DNA of 64,000 nucleotides from an uncultured Acidimicrobiales bacterium (GCA_951813325.1 OX638350.1:701316-765315); one strand, 5' to 3'; positions 26,627 through 34,824 are shown, counted from the stretch's first letter. The notes: generated from the letters alone by a model not told the origin. Made by a program: numbers and translations.

Positions 26627-27583
26627 ATGCATGTTGCCGATCCGCCGATCTTGCTCACTGATGTGTTTGACGATGTTGGAGCTGTGGTCAAGCTGCTGGG
26701 CCAGGAGGCGCCGTATGCGCCGCTGGGGGGCTGGTACAACCCGGGGGCCGATCCTCACGCCCGCACTCGCCCCTTGTGGTTTCGGGACGACTGGGTGAAC
26801 GAGACCGTCGCCGTGCCGGGATCGGAGGTGTTCTTGCACCATCCGGCCTACATCGACTCGGCCAAGGCCTACTACGGCGCCGAGATCGTCGAGCCTCACA
26901 GCGTCTATGTCAACCAGATGATGGCCATTCCCGAAGCGGGGCCGGCCCATACCGACAACCCCCGGTTTGCGGGCCGCGACCGGACCAACACTCCGATGTG
27001 GTTGCTGCGGGCCATGCTGTGGTCGGAGCTGTTCGACGACATGTCGTTCCCTCAGGCCACCGCCATCTGGTGGCTCAACGATGTGGAGGGGGGAGGGATC
27101 CTCTACTGGCCCTACGGGCCTGACCAGTCCCCCGAAGAGCACGTTGGCAACATGGCCAACACCGCGTTGATGGGCGACAACCATGGCATGTTCCACCAGG
27201 TCAACGCCATTGGCCCCTTCGATACCGGGACACCCCGGGTCACTCCGATGGCCGAGCTGGCTCCGGCGGGCAGCCCCGATGGGGAGTGGGTGGTATCCGA
27301 TCACGGCGAGGAGGTTTACCGCACGCCGCTGACCGATATCCGCATCAGCGTGCTGTGGAAGGCAGACGTGTACGTCGATGCCGACCACAAGAACCGGCTG
27401 GCTTCCAACCCCCTGAGCCGCGATGACATCGCCGCTCGGTTCAACGCCGACTTGGACGAGCGGGGGATCGACCTTCGGTTCGGTCCCAACCGTATCGACG
27501 ACCCCGACCACGCTGCCGAGATTTGCGAACACTACCCGGAGGCCCGCCCCGTGGAGGCGCTGCCCTCGGTATTCGACTACTGA
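26627..27583 (+). CDS. Uncharacterised protein, possible Fe(II)/2-oxoglutarate oxygenase
   Basis: A 318-residue protein starting MHVADPPILLTDVFDDVGAV. It contains PAHTDNPRF, a possible H-x-D iron motif, then NHGMFHQVNAIGPF with a possible distal His, then TDIRISVLWKADVY with a possible R-x-S 2-oxoglutarate anchor. The spacing and order fit a double-stranded beta-helix oxygenase. I do not recognise the exact family, and the assignment is inference. It is divergent from the sulfatase pseudogene, 47 bases away. The ATG at 26627 is chosen because upstream sequence is the pseudogene's antisense. Confidence 0.6.
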   Translation: MHVADPPILLTDVFDDVGAVVKLLGQEAPYAPLGGWYNPGADPHARTRPLWFRDDWVNETVAVPGSEVFLHHPAYIDSAKAYYGAEIVEPHSVYVNQMMAIPEAGPAHTDNPRFAGRDRTNTPMWLLRAMLWSELFDDMSFPQATAIWWLNDVEGGGILYWPYGPDQSPEEHVGNMANTALMGDNHGMFHQVNAIGPFDTGTPRVTPMAELAPAGSPDGEWVVSDHGEEVYRTPLTDIRISVLWKADVYVDADHKNRLASNPLSRDDIAARFNADLDERGIDLRFGPNRIDDPDHAAEICEHYPEARPVEALPSVFDY

Positions 27584-27706
27584 TCAGCCTCCGCTGCGGA
27601 GGCAGTGCTCCATCGTCAACTGGAGCTGGTTCTCCTTCTTCAGCAGCGTCTGCGTCCAGTCGGTGCCGTTCGTCAAGCGCTCGTGCGCCACGGCATCATT
27701 GGTCAT
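27584..27706 (-). CDS. Small ORF, 40 residues, unknown
   Basis: A frame from ATG 27706 to TGA 27584 encodes MTNDAVAHERLTNGTDWTQT followed by a helical, charged part. AAAGGG lies seven bases before the start. It ends against the 3' end of the possible oxygenase at 27583, convergent with it. It could be a tiny protein or the surviving N-terminus of a longer gene. No family is recognised. Confidence 0.35.
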   Translation of the reverse strand: MTNDAVAHERLTNGTDWTQTLLKKENQLQLTMEHCLRSGG

Positions 27707-27780
27707 GGCAGGCCCTTTCTGGAGTTCCCGCTCACTCTAAGCGGCCCGAGGGCGACAAAAAGAAGTATCGGAGGTACACC

Positions 27781-28491
27781 ATGAAGCTCGCGTTCAAGAC
27801 CATGCCCCAGAACATCGAGTGGTCGGTCATGCTGGAGACGTGGCGGGAGCTCGACGCCGATCCCCGATATGAGTCGGCCTGGGTCTTCGATCACTTCTTC
27901 CCCGTCTATGGCGGTGAGGAAGGGCCGCTATTACACATTCACCAACGCCCGCAACGAACCCAAAGGCCCCCAGCGGCCGACCCCGCCCATTGTCATCGGC
28001 GGCGCTGGCCCTCGCCGAACCATGCCCCTGGTGGCCCAATGGGCCGACCATTGGAACTTCCCCGGCGGCGAGGTCGACAAGTTTACCGAAGTAAAAGCCC
28101 GGCTCGCCGAGTGCTGCGATGAGATCGGCCGCGACCCCGCCGAGATCACTACTTCCACCCACCTGATCTACCGAGCAGACGATCCTATCGACAACGTCCT
28201 CACCCAAGCCGAGCAGTACCGCGAGGCCGGCCTCGACCTAGTGGTGTGTCGTGGGTTTAGCGCCGTGGATTGCGACGGCAGCGGCGTTCCTCGCAAGGCG
28301 CACCGACGCAGCCATACTTCCAGCGTACGGCAAGGAGGGGCAACGCCGCGAGGGGCGTCGCTGCCTAGCAGGACACGCGCGAATAAACCCACGACACACC
28401 ACTAGCCATCCTCTACCCCTTCTCACCCGTTGACCCCGCCTCCGTCCACGAAATGGCCGACGCCCTCGAGCCCCTCGTCGAAACCGGCTAG
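27781..28491 (+). pseudogene. LLM-class (F420-type) oxidoreductase pseudogene split by a MITE
   Basis: The 5' part (27781 to about 27915) begins MKLAFKTMPQNIEWSVML and runs to WVFDHFFPVYGG. A central part follows in another frame: GRYYTFTNARNEPKG, TPPIVIGGAGPRRT and VAQWADHWNFPGG. Between them roughly 100 residues of the luciferase-like barrel are missing. The 168-bp MITE interrupts the next stretch after AGLDL, and the frame resumes as LAILYPFSPVDPASVHEMA before TAG at 28491. CGGAGGT precedes the ATG, so it was once expressed. Three lesions make it a clear pseudogene. Confidence 0.88.
28238..28405. mobile_element. MITE copy 1, 168 bp including CTAG target bases
   Basis: The element has 22-bp perfect terminal inverted repeats counted from CTAG (28238-28259 against 28384-28405). 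It matches the copy at 54921-55088 at 167 of 168 positions, differing only at 28361. Internal arms are partly complementary, so the whole element could fold into a long hairpin. It encodes no transposase. Removing 28241-28404 restores an uninterrupted luciferase-like coding frame. A TA duplication within CTAG is the target style of IS630/Tc1-mariner elements. Confidence 0.92.
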
Positions 28492-28501
28492 ACCCTCGCG
28501 T

Positions 28502-28909
28502 TCACCGGCGGGCGTCTACGACTCGGGCAGGGCCGTTCCAGGCGATCATTTCGGCGTCGATGGTTACCAGTTGGCTGTTAGTGAGCAGGGCAGTGGCCAT
28601 GATGAAGCGGTCGGCGGGGTCACTGTCGGCCCATTCGCCGCGGAGCTGCACGGCTCGGGCGGCGATGTTTCCGTCGATGGGGATAGTGATCACTCCTTGT
28701 TCTTTCAGCTGATCAATGAGAGCGGAGAAATCGACTTGGACCCTTCCCTTGGTGGCTTGTTCTCCAATCTCCCAGATGGTGGCTGCACTGATGGCGGCCT
28801 CGCCGCGACGCTGGGCGTCGATCACGAACTCTTCTGCCGCGCTTGAGACCTCAATTGCCTCCCAGTCCCTCCCAACGCGCAAGATGACATTGGTGTCCAG
28901 GATGATCAT
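28502..28909 (-). CDS. vapC: PIN-domain toxin, VapC type
   Basis: A 135-residue PIN nuclease. Acidic active-site residues are D5 in ILDTNVIL, E47 in IWEIGE, D97/D100 in SDPADRFIMATA and D118 in VTIDAEM. Such toxins cut RNA when freed from their antitoxin. It overlaps the antitoxin gene by four bases (ATGA), which is the usual coupled arrangement. It sits directly after the luciferase-like pseudogene, whose TAG is ten bases away, in a region of decay. Confidence 0.9.
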   Translation of the reverse strand: MIILDTNVILRVGRDWEAIEVSSAAEEFVIDAQRRGEAAISAATIWEIGEQATKGRVQVDFSALIDQLKEQGVITIPIDGNIAARAVQLRGEWADSDPADRFIMATALLTNSQLVTIDAEMIAWNGPARVVDARR

Positions 28910-29262
28910 GCTTGTCGATCACCGCTTTCTGACAGGTACTTGTGGTAGTGCTCGGAGCGCTCCCAGCTGGCGTCCATCTGCTCCTCCCAGTCGTCGTCAA
29001 AGGCGCTGAGATTGTCAAGGTCGATTCCGTCGGGGATGTGAACGATGCCTTTGAGAGAGCCCTTGAATGATGGAAACAGGTATTTCGGGGGGAGGATGTG
29101 GGCTATGACTTTGCCGTTCTTGGTGAGGGTGATCTCCTTGTAGCTCTCCCCGAGCTCGTCGAGCATTTGGGAGATGTTGGCCCGAAACTTGCTGATCGGG
29201 ACGCTGAGCACCTCGATCATGAATTTCGAGATGTCAGTCTGGCTAGTGAAGTCGGAATCCAT
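28906..29262 (-). CDS. Phd/YefM-type antitoxin
   Basis: A 118-residue protein whose N-terminal half is the Phd/YefM fold: VPISKFRANISQMLDELG then EITLTKNGKVIAHILPP. The C-terminal half is acidic and tryptophan-containing, DDDWEEQMDASWERSEHYH, and would wrap the toxin. ATG 29262 is used; a TTG two codons upstream is possible. A perfect palindrome lies nine bases upstream and is the likely autoregulatory operator. It is co-translated with the VapC-type toxin. Confidence 0.87.
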   Translation of the reverse strand: MDSDFTSQTDISKFMIEVLSVPISKFRANISQMLDELGESYKEITLTKNGKVIAHILPPKYLFPSFKGSLKGIVHIPDGIDLDNLSAFDDDWEEQMDASWERSEHYHKYLSESGDRQA

Positions 29263-29270
29263 AGGCAAGA

Positions 29271-29287
29271 TTGTACAACATGTACAA
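29271..29287. promoter_or_regulatory. Antitoxin operator palindrome
   Basis: TTGTAC (29271-29276) and GTACAA (29282-29287) form a perfect inverted repeat with a five-base spacer, immediately upstream of the antitoxin start. Phd-type antitoxins bind such sites to repress their own operon. Confidence 0.7.
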
Positions 29288-29360
29288 ACTCCCGACCGCG
29301 TGATTTTTCTCCCGGAGCCGGATCAACGGGTTGGGCAGGCCGTTAGATACAGTCCGATCT

Positions 29361-30638
29361 GTGCCGGGTGAGGGGGCGATCACAGACGAGGCTATTGCCC
29401 GGTTGCGGGGGCGGATCGGGATTGCTCAGCCGCATCCCCAGCCTCCTTGGTATCGTGATCCAAACACCGATGCGTTTCGGCAGGTGGCGGAGGCGTTTGG
29501 CGATGACAATCCGCTGTGGTGCGATCCCGACTACGGGGCCGCCACCGTGTGGGAAGGGCCGATCTCGTCGCCCAACATGAACGGCGGCGACACGCTTATC
29601 GGGGAAAACGAGGTCCAAGAGCTCGACCCCGATACCAAGGCGCTGCTCAAGGGCGATCCTCTCACAGGGGCCCACGCCTACTACTCGGGCAGCTACCGGG
29701 AGTGGTGGGCACCGCTGCGCCCGGGGATGCGGGTTACCAGGAGAAACGCCCTGGTCGGCGTACATGACAAAAGAAGCGAGTTCGCGGCCCGCACCGTTCA
29801 CGAGTGGACGGGGGAGGTGTTTGCTACCGAAGACGTCGTGCTGTCGGCTCAGTACCGGTTGATGATCCGCACCGATCGAGGGTCGGTGGAGCGCAAGGCC
29901 GACGAGGGCGGGGGCAAGTACGACGACATTGAGATCGAGCCCTACACCGACGAGCAGATCGCCGAGATCACCGAGGCGGTGAGCACCGAGGCCGAACGCC
30001 GCCGGGGGGCCGAGCCCCGTTGGTGGGAGGACGTCGAGGAGGGCGACGAGCTGCCGCCGCTGGTCAAGGGGCCATTGCGGGTCACCGACATGGTGGTGTG
30101 GCACACCGGCATGGGCATGGGTCTCTATGGGGTCAAGGCACTGCGGCTCGGCGTCCAGCAGCGTCAGCGGGTACCGGGCTTCTTCCGCCCGGACGACCTC
30201 AACATCCCCGACGTCCAACAACGCGTTCACTGGGACCCGGAGTGGGCCCGGCGGGCGGGCAACCCGGCCATATACGACTACGGCCGGATGCGCGAGACCT
30301 GGCTGGTGCACCTGTGTACCGACTGGATGGGCGACGACGCCTGGCTGGCCGCCCTCGACGTGGAGTTCCGCCGGTTCAACTACGTGGGCGACACACATTG
30401 GATGCGGGGCACGGTGACCCGCAAGTACCTCAACGACGAGGGCGCCCCGGCGGTTGACCTCAACATCTATGGCGAGAACCAACGGGGCGAGATCACCTGC
30501 CCTGGTCACGCCACCATCCTGCTGCCGAGCCGAGAGCACGGGCCGGTTCGGCTGCCCACGCCGCCTGGAGGGGCGACAACCGCGGCGCAGGCGCTCGATG
30601 CGCTGGTCGAGCGGTTTGGGGAAGGGTTGGCGGAATGA
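29361..30638 (+). CDS. MaoC-like / FAS1-type acyl dehydratase
   Basis: A 425-residue double hot-dog protein. The first unit covers about residues 20-170, with FRQVAEAFGDDNPLWCDPDY and VWEGPISSPNM. The second covers about 220-410, with VEEGDELPPLVKGPLRVTDM and FRRFNYVGDTHWMRGTVTRK. Members hydrate 2-enoyl-CoA esters. The start is taken as GTG 29361; a TTG at 29331 is possible, and no clear ribosome-binding site helps. Its TGA overlaps the ATG of the acyl-CoA dehydrogenase (ATGA). The two would act on successive steps of CoA-ester breakdown. Confidence 0.82.
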   Translation: MPGEGAITDEAIARLRGRIGIAQPHPQPPWYRDPNTDAFRQVAEAFGDDNPLWCDPDYGAATVWEGPISSPNMNGGDTLIGENEVQELDPDTKALLKGDPLTGAHAYYSGSYREWWAPLRPGMRVTRRNALVGVHDKRSEFAARTVHEWTGEVFATEDVVLSAQYRLMIRTDRGSVERKADEGGGKYDDIEIEPYTDEQIAEITEAVSTEAERRRGAEPRWWEDVEEGDELPPLVKGPLRVTDMVVWHTGMGMGLYGVKALRLGVQQRQRVPGFFRPDDLNIPDVQQRVHWDPEWARRAGNPAIYDYGRMRETWLVHLCTDWMGDDAWLAALDVEFRRFNYVGDTHWMRGTVTRKYLNDEGAPAVDLNIYGENQRGEITCPGHATILLPSREHGPVRLPTPPGGATTAAQALDALVERFGEGLAE

Positions 30639-31909
30639 AGTCCGACCGCCTGAGGATCGACGCAACCAGCACCGATGAGGAGGTCCGCGCTTCCGTCACG
30701 GAATGGGTGACCGAACACGTCCCCCAGGCATGGCGCGACGCCGCACCGGATGGACGGTGGGCCATCCGCGAGGTGCGGCCCCGAAGGGACTACGAGGCCT
30801 GGTACCCCACCTTTGCCGCTTCCGGGCTGGCGGTGGCCACCTGGCCCGTCGAGTACGGGGGACTCGGCCTATCCCCGGCCAATGCGCAGGTGGCAGAGGC
30901 AATTCTTGCCCCCCTCAACCTGGGAAGGCTGAACCCGCTCGGGCTGCATAACACGGCCCCAGCGCTGTTCGCCCACGGCAGCGAAGAGCAGAGGCTGCGC
31001 TTCCTTCCCCCCATGGTGGCCAATCGGGAGCGCTGGTGCCAGATGTTCAGCGAGCCCGGCGCCGGCTCCGATCTGGCCTCGCTGGCCATGCGGGCTGAGC
31101 GCGACGGCGACGAGTGGGTCCTCACCGGCCAGAAGGTGTGGAGCACCTGGGCGCATGAGTCCGAGTTCGCCATCTGCCTGGCCCGTACCGATCCCACCGT
31201 CCCCAAGCGCCGCGGCATCACCTACTTCCTGGTCGATTTGTCGTCGCCCGGTGTCCAGGTGCGGCCACTGCGCCATATCGGCGGCGAGATCGACTTCAAC
31301 GAGGTGTGGCTCACCGAGGTGCGGGTTCCCGACTTCCATCGCGTCGGGGCCGCGGGCGACGGGTGGCGGGTGGCCGCATCCACCCTGGCCGGCGAGCGCC
31401 AGATGGTGGCTGGCGCGGGATCGGGAGGCGTTGACCGCATCGGTGGCGGTGGGATCGAGGATCTGCTCAAACGGACCAAAGACACGGGAGTCGGCCCGGT
31501 GGAGCGCGACCGGCTCATGCGGCTCTATTGCGAGGAGATGGTGAGGACATGGACCAACGAACGAGTTCGGGCCACGGTCAAGACCGGGGAAACGCCGGGG
31601 CCGGCTGCGTCGATTGGCAAAGTTCACCAAGGCCAGCTCAACCAGGCCCTTCAACTGGCCGCCACCGACATGTTGGGCATGGCGTCGGTGGCCTGGTATC
31701 GCAGCGATCGGGCCGAGGGGAAAGATCTCCTCGAGACCTGGGCGGCGGGCATGCCACATGCGGCAAAGGGCATGCTGCGAAGCCGAGCCAACACGATTGA
31801 GGGCGGAACCACGGAGGTCAACAAGAACGTGATTGGCGAGAAAGTGCTCGGCCTGCCCCGCGAGCCAGACCCCTGCCACGACATGGCCTGGCAGGATGTC
31901 CCCAGGTAA
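30635..31909 (+). CDS. Acyl-CoA dehydrogenase
   Basis: A 424-residue FAD enzyme. FSEPGAGSDLASLAMRAERD is the flavin and substrate loop, GQKVWSTWAHESEFAICLAR the central beta domain, and ANTIEGGTTEVNKNVIGEKV the C-terminal helix region. It introduces a 2,3-double bond into an acyl-CoA. It overlaps the dehydratase by four bases and is followed 24 bases later by an SDR, making a three-gene operon that could do desaturation, hydration and alcohol oxidation in sequence. Confidence 0.9.
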   Translation: MKSDRLRIDATSTDEEVRASVTEWVTEHVPQAWRDAAPDGRWAIREVRPRRDYEAWYPTFAASGLAVATWPVEYGGLGLSPANAQVAEAILAPLNLGRLNPLGLHNTAPALFAHGSEEQRLRFLPPMVANRERWCQMFSEPGAGSDLASLAMRAERDGDEWVLTGQKVWSTWAHESEFAICLARTDPTVPKRRGITYFLVDLSSPGVQVRPLRHIGGEIDFNEVWLTEVRVPDFHRVGAAGDGWRVAASTLAGERQMVAGAGSGGVDRIGGGGIEDLLKRTKDTGVGPVERDRLMRLYCEEMVRTWTNERVRATVKTGETPGPAASIGKVHQGQLNQALQLAATDMLGMASVAWYRSDRAEGKDLLETWAAGMPHAAKGMLRSRANTIEGGTTEVNKNVIGEKVLGLPREPDPCHDMAWQDVPR

Positions 31910-31933
31910 TTGGAGCTGAAAGGAACCCCACCC

Positions 31934-32671
31934 GTGTTTGAACTCAAAGGCAAGATCGCGCTGGTCACCGGCGCTGGGCAGAATGTCGGTGCCGGCGTCG
32001 CCCGCACGCTGGCGTCCCAGGGAGCGCATGTGCTGGTCAACGACATCGTTGCCGACCGGGCCGGTGAAGTGGCGGACGCGATTGCGCGGGCTGGCCACGC
32101 GGCCGAGCCGCTGCCCTTCGACGTCACCGATGGCGACGCGGCAAGGGCGGCCATCGCCGATTGGCCCATCGACATCTTGGTCAACAACGCCGGCAACGCA
32201 GGGGCCGAGACCATGGAGGTGAAGCCTTTCGCGCAAACCGACCCGGATGAATGGGCCGGACCCATCGAGGTCAACCTCTATGGCGTCATGTACTGCACGC
32301 ATGCCGTGTTGCCCGGAATGATCGAGCGGGGCTGGGGCCGCGTGATCGGTGTCGTCTCGGGAGCGGGCACCGTCGGCGTGAACATCGGAGTGGCGGCTTA
32401 TTCGGCCGGCAAAGGCGGCGCGGCCGGATTGCTCCGCTCGGTGGCACTCGAGGTTGCCCAGACGGGAGTGACGGTGAATTCCATCGCCCTGGGGCTGATG
32501 TCGAACACCGGGGACACCGGTGTTACCGCCCAACTCGAGAGAACCATCCCGACCCGGCGCTTGGGCACCCCCGACGACGTCGCCGCCCTGTGCGCCTATC
32601 TCGCCTCTGAGGAAGCCTCCTGGATGACCGCCCAAACCATCCCCCTCGCCGGCGGTTCCATCACCAGCTGA
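31934..32671 (+). CDS. Short-chain dehydrogenase/reductase
   Basis: A 245-residue SDR with GAGQNVGAGVARTLASQG as cofactor loop, NNAGNAGA after strand 4 and Y-S-A-G-K as the catalytic pair in AAYSAGKGGAAG. It probably oxidises a hydroxyacyl-CoA or related alcohol. GTG 31934 is chosen with AAAGGAA nine bases before; a TTG at 31910 is also in frame. It closes the operon that begins with the dehydratase at 29361. Confidence 0.88.
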   Translation: MFELKGKIALVTGAGQNVGAGVARTLASQGAHVLVNDIVADRAGEVADAIARAGHAAEPLPFDVTDGDAARAAIADWPIDILVNNAGNAGAETMEVKPFAQTDPDEWAGPIEVNLYGVMYCTHAVLPGMIERGWGRVIGVVSGAGTVGVNIGVAAYSAGKGGAAGLLRSVALEVAQTGVTVNSIALGLMSNTGDTGVTAQLERTIPTRRLGTPDDVAALCAYLASEEASWMTAQTIPLAGGSITS

Positions 32672-33131
32672 GCGCTACCAATTGGCGGTCGGGCCACTAT
32701 GAATCGCCCCGGGTTCGGTAGTCCCCTTGGGAGAGCAGGCCCCGACCGTGCTGCTTTTCAGCGGAAAGGCGTCGCGCCCCCATACGATCCACGCAAATCA
32801 ACTCCCCCCTGTGGCGCCTCCACACACAATCCCTGCTGCCGGCATACCGCCGGGGCCTAGCGGAGCAGCTACCCCTGCGCACAGCGCTCCAGATGAGCCG
32901 CCGATCAGCGCGCGCTCCCACCAGTGCTTTGTGCAGACCCACGGGTATCGGGTCACGGCCTTGGTCGTCCAATCGCCGTCGGAGCCTCGCGCTCGGGTTT
33001 GGACTTGGTAGGAAACCCACCGGCACGACTTCTTGTCATGGGCGTCGGCCCGCTCGGTGTTGTCTCCCACGAGGAGCACAGCCGACGGCAGCGGCACCAC
33101 CACATCGACATCCGAAGAGCCCACACCCACA
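32672..33131. other. Gene-poor stretch with a possible reverse-strand gene tail
   Basis: No complete gene is recognised. The only protein-like content is the reverse-strand frame at 32798-33097, listed separately. The rest shows no RNA gene or clear terminator. Confidence 0.5.
32798..33097 (-). pseudogene. Possible truncated gene, cysteine-containing with glycine-rich hydrophobic tail
   Basis: A reverse frame with GC-rich third positions reads VVPLPSAVLLVGDN, then KSCRWVSYQVQTRARGSDGD, and ends in a glycine- and cysteine-rich hydrophobic segment, ALCAGVAAPLGPGG, before TGA at 32798. It looks like the C-terminal part of a secreted or membrane-associated protein. No convincing start is seen; the frame runs back into the hairpin at 33132-33189. 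I do not recognise a family. It may be spurious. Confidence 0.35.
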
Positions 33132-33189
33132 CCCCCCAAACCCAGGGGGCTCCAAACTCTCCACGATGAGCCTCCCCGGTTTTGGGGGG
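33132..33189. repeat. Strong imperfect inverted repeat (hairpin)
   Basis: 33132-33152 pairs with 33168-33189 over about 20 positions, allowing one bulge and a few mismatches. Each arm has a run of six C or G, an A/T patch and a GC-rich inner part. The loop is 15 bases (33153-33167). Truncated gene ends point away from it on both sides. It could be a terminator-like element, a recombination site or a palindromic repeat. Confidence 0.75.
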
Positions 33190-33559
33190 AAGCCCAGTGG
33201 ATGCTGATGGCAACGATATGGCCACTCATTTTGAGGTCGATGGCAATACCATCACCCCGATGGTCGGGACCGATGAGACCACTGCCTATCCGGTTGTGGC
33301 CGATCCCGATCTCACCTGGGGCTATATCTCCGGCACTGCCTACTTCGACAAGTGGGAGACCACCTTTCTGTGCCGGGGCTCATGGCACACGCTGGCAGCG
33401 ATGGCCATTAGCGCTCTATGGTTTCCCATTCTCGCTGCCGCGCTGGCCGTCATGGTGGTAATGGCCTGCACCGCTAGGCTTCTGTACAAGTGCATCAAAG
33501 TGAAGTCCTACGGAACAGTTTCCACATACTCCGGCGGCTACTGCACGTGGTACCACTAG
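33187..33559 (+). pseudogene. C-terminal remnant of a putative secreted/membrane protein
   Basis: The frame reads VDADGNDMATHFEVDGNTI then ETTAYPVVADPDLTWGY. This FEVDGNT...YPVVADP pattern occurs in the middle of actinobacterial exported proteins, after a signal peptide and a longer N-terminal part that are missing here. After it come TLAAMAISALWFPILAAA and further residues forming one membrane segment, then a short basic, cysteine-containing tail ending in TAG 33559. The 5' edge coincides with the hairpin. It is followed one base later by a small membrane-protein gene. Confidence 0.6.
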
Positions 33560-33560
33560 C

Positions 33561-33926
33561 TTGAGCGACGGGGGGAAGCGCGGGCTTCTCGTCTCCTCCT
33601 TGTGCGGCTTGCCCTTGGCGCTTTTGTGGGTGCCGGGCGCTCCGATCATCTATGTGCTGGGTGCCCAACTCGTGATGTTCATCGCGGTCGGCAAGCTCGC
33701 CTTCTGGCTCTGGCCCGACGGGATCGGGCTGTCTGGGCCGGCGCGCAGGCTGGCGTGGGCTCTGTCTTGGGCCTGCCTGTACGTAGCTATCACGCTGTTG
33801 CTCGGACTGTGGAAAGTCGGTGAGTACATCGCGATGCCGATACCGGCGATTGCGCTGACTCTCGCGCTCCCAAGGACGCGGAGATGGCTCACGGACAGAC
33901 TGCAACGCTGGCAAGCGCTGAGGTGA
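33561..33926 (+). CDS. Small membrane protein, unknown function
   Basis: A 121-residue protein from TTG 33561. Three hydrophobic segments are visible: around PLALLWVPGAPIIYVLG to FIAVGKLAFWLW, around LSWACLYVAITLLLGLW, and around IPAIALTLALP. It ends with an arginine-rich tail. It starts one base after the preceding remnant's stop, so the two may have been one operon. No family is recognised. There is no good ribosome-binding site, so the start is uncertain. Confidence 0.5.
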   Translation: MSDGGKRGLLVSSLCGLPLALLWVPGAPIIYVLGAQLVMFIAVGKLAFWLWPDGIGLSGPARRLAWALSWACLYVAITLLLGLWKVGEYIAMPIPAIALTLALPRTRRWLTDRLQRWQALR

Positions 33927-33989
33927 GAGGGCGACGATCAAACACTCCGCCGATTCCGAAACGTTGAGAATTGGTTTTATGTAAAGCTG

Positions 33990-34437
33990 AAAGCGGTGGA
34001 GAGGCGCTGGCCGCTGGCTGGACCAGTCGTAGAACGCCTGGCGGCCGACACCGACGACCCGGCACGACACCACAGTCGGGAACCCCTCGGCCCTCCGGGC
34101 AGCAACCCACAAATAGCGGGTCACTGGCCCGACTCCTTCACCCACAAGGCCGTCGCTCGCATGGCAGCTCGCGCTCCATCCGGAGCTTTGTCACCTCCCG
34201 GCGCAAACACGCCGGCTCGGCGCGCTCTTCAGTCGCCAGACCCGGATTCTCGCCCCGGTCGATCCGGGCCTGGCGGACCCAGTTCCCCAGATTCGTCTCA
34301 CCGATCCCCAGATCGCGCGCGACATGGGCGACCGGCCTTTCCCCGTCCAACACCAACGCCACCGTGTCGGCCTTGAACTCCGTGCTGAACCGCCGCCTGG
34401 CCCTGCCCGGCGGCCTGTCCTTTTCCATCACATTCAT
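33990..34437 (-). mobile_element. IS3-family transposase remnant (OrfA plus start of OrfB)
   Basis: From ATG 34437, preceded by GGGAGGT, the frame encodes RRRFSTEFKADTVALVLDG and VAHVARDLGIGETNLGNWV, the helix-turn-helix of an IS3-type OrfA, then a leucine-zipper-like RREVTKLRMERE. A frameshift near 34155 moves the OrfA tail ATALWVKESG into another frame. OrfB follows only as ARRAEGFPTVVSCRVVGVGR plus QAFYDW and is cut off near 33990. The DDE catalytic region is absent. No terminal repeats were found, so this is a dead fragment. Confidence 0.85.
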
Positions 34438-34737
34438 GGTTACCTCCCAATCGAGGTGACCGGCCAAAGGGGGATACCCAATGTCGTCGAACGCGTACAC
34501 GAAATTCGGCACTTGCTGTGACGCTTACCTGAAACGGACCACTCCGGCAGCGGCTCTGACCGCCACCTGGCCTACAGTGCGTCCCTCCCGAACCTGACCG
34601 GCGAAGTGCTCAACTGCGGCGACATTGCCTCAGACCAGAAACCAGTACAGGTGCTCGTACCGGGAGTGGACCCCCACGGCTACCCCAAACCCCACCACTT
34701 GATGGGACGCCGCCAAAAACTGGCGAAGATCACAATG
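34438..34737. other. No recognised gene
   Basis: This 300-base stretch between the IS3 fragment and the tRNA holds short open frames, one reading GEVLNCGDIASDQKPVQVLV on the forward strand, but none with a start, ribosome-binding site and recognisable fold. It may be decayed coding sequence. Confidence 0.5.
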
Positions 34738-34824
34738 TGCCCGGGGTGGGAGTCGAACCCACACGCCCCCTTTGGAGGCTGGGGGGTTTAAGCCCCCTGC
34801 GTCTGCCTATTCCGCCACCCGGGC
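34738..34824 (-). tRNA. tRNA-Leu (anticodon UAA)
   Basis: The reverse strand folds as a class II tRNA. The acceptor GCCCGGG (34824-34818) pairs with CCCGGGC near 34739-34745, and the discriminator is A. The D-arm contains GGCAGACGC. The anticodon loop CTTAAAC sits on a five-bp G/C stem and gives anticodon TAA. A long variable arm follows, then a T-arm GTGGG-TTCGACT-CCCAC. The CCA end is not encoded. A direct repeat of its 5' flank occurs 6 kb away. Confidence 0.93.

Noticed and set aside
28238..28433. A 60-codon frame inside both MITE copies as a possible gene
   Set aside because: It lies within the terminal repeats and is present on both strands; it has no ribosome-binding site and no family.
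33132..33189. Integron attC site
   Set aside because: No GTTRRRY/RYYYAAC core sites are present at the hairpin ends.
34606..34791. A 61-codon forward frame overlapping the tRNA
   Set aside because: It reads across the tRNA-Leu gene on the other strand and has no ribosome-binding site or domain.
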